The notes below the pieces were generated by a model. That model was not told the DNA's origin. It saw only the letters and a program-made list of their open reading frames with translations, and made no database searches. From Paenibacillus cisolokensis (GTDB lineage Bacteria; Bacillota; Bacilli; Paenibacillales; Paenibacillaceae), in NCBI RefSeq assembly GCF_018403665.1, contig NZ_BOVJ01000057.1, forward strand, positions 1 to 46,253: a stretch of DNA of 46,253 bases. Reading direction: 5' to 3'. This document shows, one piece after another, positions 44,840 through 46,253 of this stretch (positions are counted from its first letter, which is position 1; each line of letters starts with the position of its first letter). The translations under genes and the position numbers were made by a program.

Positions 44840-45859
44840 CTACCTGGCGTAAAAAAGCTCGACGTTGTCTTGGGTGACGTTCGTAATGCCGGTATCGATA
44901 AAGGGAGGGAGCGGGTGAACGCCGCCTTTCTCCTCGCTGCTCGGCTGGACAATCCCGTGCCGCAGATGAAACAGACCCAGCAGCGACCAGTAGCCCATAT
45001 TCCAGGTGCCTTGCGCGAGCGTGGCGTCGATCGTCCCGTCCTTGACCATGTCCAGCGTTCCCTTGTCCGTATCGAAGCCGATTACGATCTTGCGGCTAGG
45101 CAGCTTCAGCTTCTTCATCGCCTGGCCGATGCCGACGCCGCCATTGGCTTGCGTGGCGAAGAAGCCGTCGAGTTCCGGATGGCGCGCGACGATGTCTTCG
45201 GCCGCTTGCCTGGAGGCGTCGATCGTCCCTTTCCCGTCGGCCACCTCCACAATGCTTAAGCCGGGAAACTCCTTGGCGATCGTGTCCTGGAAACCTTCGG
45301 TCCGCTGCCGGTGGTTCAACTGGTTTGGCTGCGTAATGACCGCGACGGTTCCACGGCCGCTGAGTCGCCTGGCCAATTCGCGGGCGGCGACGGCCCCGGC
45401 GCGGTAGTTGTCCGTTCCGACAAAGGACTGCGCGCCGCTTCCTTCCGCTCCCGAATCGAACAGCACAAGCGGAATGCCCGCCTTCGCCGCCTTGCCGATC
45501 GCTTCGTTCAGCTTTTCCGGATCGATCGCCGTGACGGCGATTCCGGCCGGCTTTCTGGCAATCACCTGTTCAAGCACCGTAATTTGTTCGATCGGATCGT
45601 ACTGCGTCGCCCCCCGGAAATCGACCGCGACATTCAGCTTTGCGGCGGCATCCTCGAACCCTTTCATAACGGGCCGCCAATAGTCGATGTTCGACTGAAA
45701 CGTCACCATCACGTACTGCTCCTCCACGTCGCCGACCAGACCGTCGGACGGCTTGCCAAGGCCGTCCTCTCCGCTGTTCCGGATGCCGTATTGCCAAAGA
45801 AAAAGCAAAAAGGACAACGTCAGTAATCCATACACGAACAGCAACAAAGACTTTTTCAA
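44840..45859 (-). CDS. Membrane-anchored sugar-binding sensor protein (XylFII-like)
   Basis: About 339 residues from TTG 45859, which lies 7 nt behind GAGGAGG. The N-terminal hydrophobic stretch (about 4-22) has no lipobox Cys, so the protein is likely anchored by an uncleaved helix, unlike the lipoprotein ChvE-type protein of the same operon. The rest is a RbsB-like type I binding fold: YVMVTFQSNIDYWRPVMKGFEDAA, KPAGIAVTAIDPEKLNEAI, GIPLVLFDSGA, SFVGTDNYRAGAVAARELA and GFDTDKGTLDMVKDGTIDATLAQ. Placed 21 nt before the sensor kinase, it probably presents sugar to the kinase rather than to the permease. Confidence 0.87.
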   Translation of the reverse strand: MKKSLLLFVYGLLTLSFLLFLWQYGIRNSGEDGLGKPSDGLVGDVEEQYVMVTFQSNIDYWRPVMKGFEDAAAKLNVAVDFRGATQYDPIEQITVLEQVIARKPAGIAVTAIDPEKLNEAIGKAAKAGIPLVLFDSGAEGSGAQSFVGTDNYRAGAVAARELARRLSGRGTVAVITQPNQLNHRQRTEGFQDTIAKEFPGLSIVEVADGKGTIDASRQAAEDIVARHPELDGFFATQANGGVGIGQAMKKLKLPSRKIVIGFDTDKGTLDMVKDGTIDATLAQGTWNMGYWSLLGLFHLRHGIVQPSSEEKGGVHPLPPFIDTGITNVTQDNVELFYAR

Positions 45860-45885
45860 GGGAAAACCTCCTCGAGCGGTTATTT

Positions 45886-45899
45886 TTCGGCATGCCGAA
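45886..45899. promoter_or_regulatory. 14-bp perfect palindrome in the leader
   Basis: TTCGGCATGCCGAA lies 27 nt upstream of the sensor gene start with no loop between the arms, which favours an operator over an RNA hairpin. A separate stem CCGGTTT/AAACCGG (45903-45909 and 45926-45932, 16-nt loop) lies next to it. Confidence 0.4.
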
Positions 45900-45958
45900 G
45901 CACCGGTTTGAGATCGCTTTTTCTTAAACCGGCAGCGACTTTGCTTTCGGCAAACGAA

Positions 45959-45972
45959 TGATAGCGCTTGCA
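45959..45972 (-). promoter_or_regulatory. Perfect cre (CcpA) site of the sugar sensor/transport operon
   Basis: Minus strand TGCAAGCGCTATCA matches every position of TGNAARCGNWWWCA. It lies 100 nt upstream of the first gene, where a promoter is expected, so CcpA-mediated glucose repression is likely. Confidence 0.75.
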
Positions 45973-46166
45973 AATCGGTTGCAGGACGGCTTCGAAGTGC
46001 TGTCGGAACGATGGGAAAATCATGCTCTACTTATGATCATTCACAAGTCATGTTACTGGTAATTCGATAAAATCGCGGGAAAGGCCTGCCTGGAAAACTT
46101 TTTCACCGGCCGTCAAGGATGTAAATCGTCCTCGTTTCGCGTTAATCCTTGATGGGACAAAAAGAA

Positions 46167-46205
46167 AAGCTGCCCCGCAGGTTTACCCAACCTCCGGGAC
46201 AGCTT
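46167..46205 (-). terminator. Terminator of an upstream gene outside the window
   Basis: Minus strand AAGCTGTCCCGGAGGTT pairs with the AACCTGCGGGGCAGCTT arm with two mismatches, then TTTCTTTTTG follows. It points to transcription entering from beyond the right edge. Bases 45973-46166 show nothing else clear. Confidence 0.8.
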
Positions 46206-46225
46206 CAAGCGGCTTGCTATTCTTT

Positions 46226-46253
46226 TTAGACGAACAAGCTGCGGATAAACGAC
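46226..46253 (-). CDS. C-terminal end of an unknown gene (partial)
   Basis: The frame at the right edge reads SFIRSLFV and then TAA, 20 nt before a strong terminator. Only eight residues are visible, so neither identity nor reading frame is certain. Confidence 0.4.

Overview
The window looks like a chromosomal segment of a GC-rich Gram-positive bacterium of the Paenibacillaceae (Paenibacillus or Cohnella type). This is an inference from lipoprotein-type binding proteins, YesM/YesN two-component pairs beside sugar ABC transporters that lack their own ATPase, and a ywlC-mntP-ywlE-rpiB-ywlG-glyA block in the Bacillus order. No phage, insertion sequence, CRISPR, rRNA or tRNA gene is seen. Every gene but one (a binding protein at 26.2-27.6 kb) is on the minus strand, so transcription runs from high to low coordinates.

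Layout, in the direction of transcription. (1) 46.25-37.8 kb: membrane-anchored sugar-binding sensor, YesM-type kinase, YesN-type regulator, then a ChvE/XylF-type binding protein, two-domain ATPase and permease. It resembles the clostridial XylFII-LytS-YesN plus XylFGH arrangement and carries a perfect CcpA (cre) site upstream. (2) 37.5-32.2 kb: PfkB kinase, class II GatY-type aldolase, FGGY kinase, GatD-like dehydrogenase and a DeoR regulator, with a strong promoter and several operator-like repeats. (3) 31.9-27.7 kb: CUT1-type ABC importer (binding protein and two permeases) and a zinc dehydrogenase. Blocks 2 and 3 together could form an ABC-fed, PTS-free hexitol/tagatose-bisphosphate pathway. 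(4) 27.6-22.8 kb: a second YesM/YesN pair divergent from a lone binding protein. (5) 22.7-19.0 kb: polyol dehydrogenase, xylulokinase-like kinase and a second zinc dehydrogenase paralogous to the one in block 3. (6) 18.9-13.4 kb: housekeeping ywl-glyA block. (7) 13.3-12.0 kb: a small YjbR/MmcQ gene followed by about 1 kb of three unrelated degenerate repeat arrays and a nested stem-loop. (8) 11.9-0.2 kb: an ArsR-type regulator, then a glycan-use operon with binding protein, two permeases and four glycosidases (GH43, GH2, a BNR/sialidase-fold enzyme, GH32).

A striking property is that ten genes carry apparent single-base frameshifts, nearly all explained by one base missing from a short homopolymer. 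Restoring the base recovers an expected sequence each time. This is best explained by indel errors in the assembly, although decay or slippage cannot be excluded from sequence alone. Functional assignments below refer to the restored proteins where this applies.
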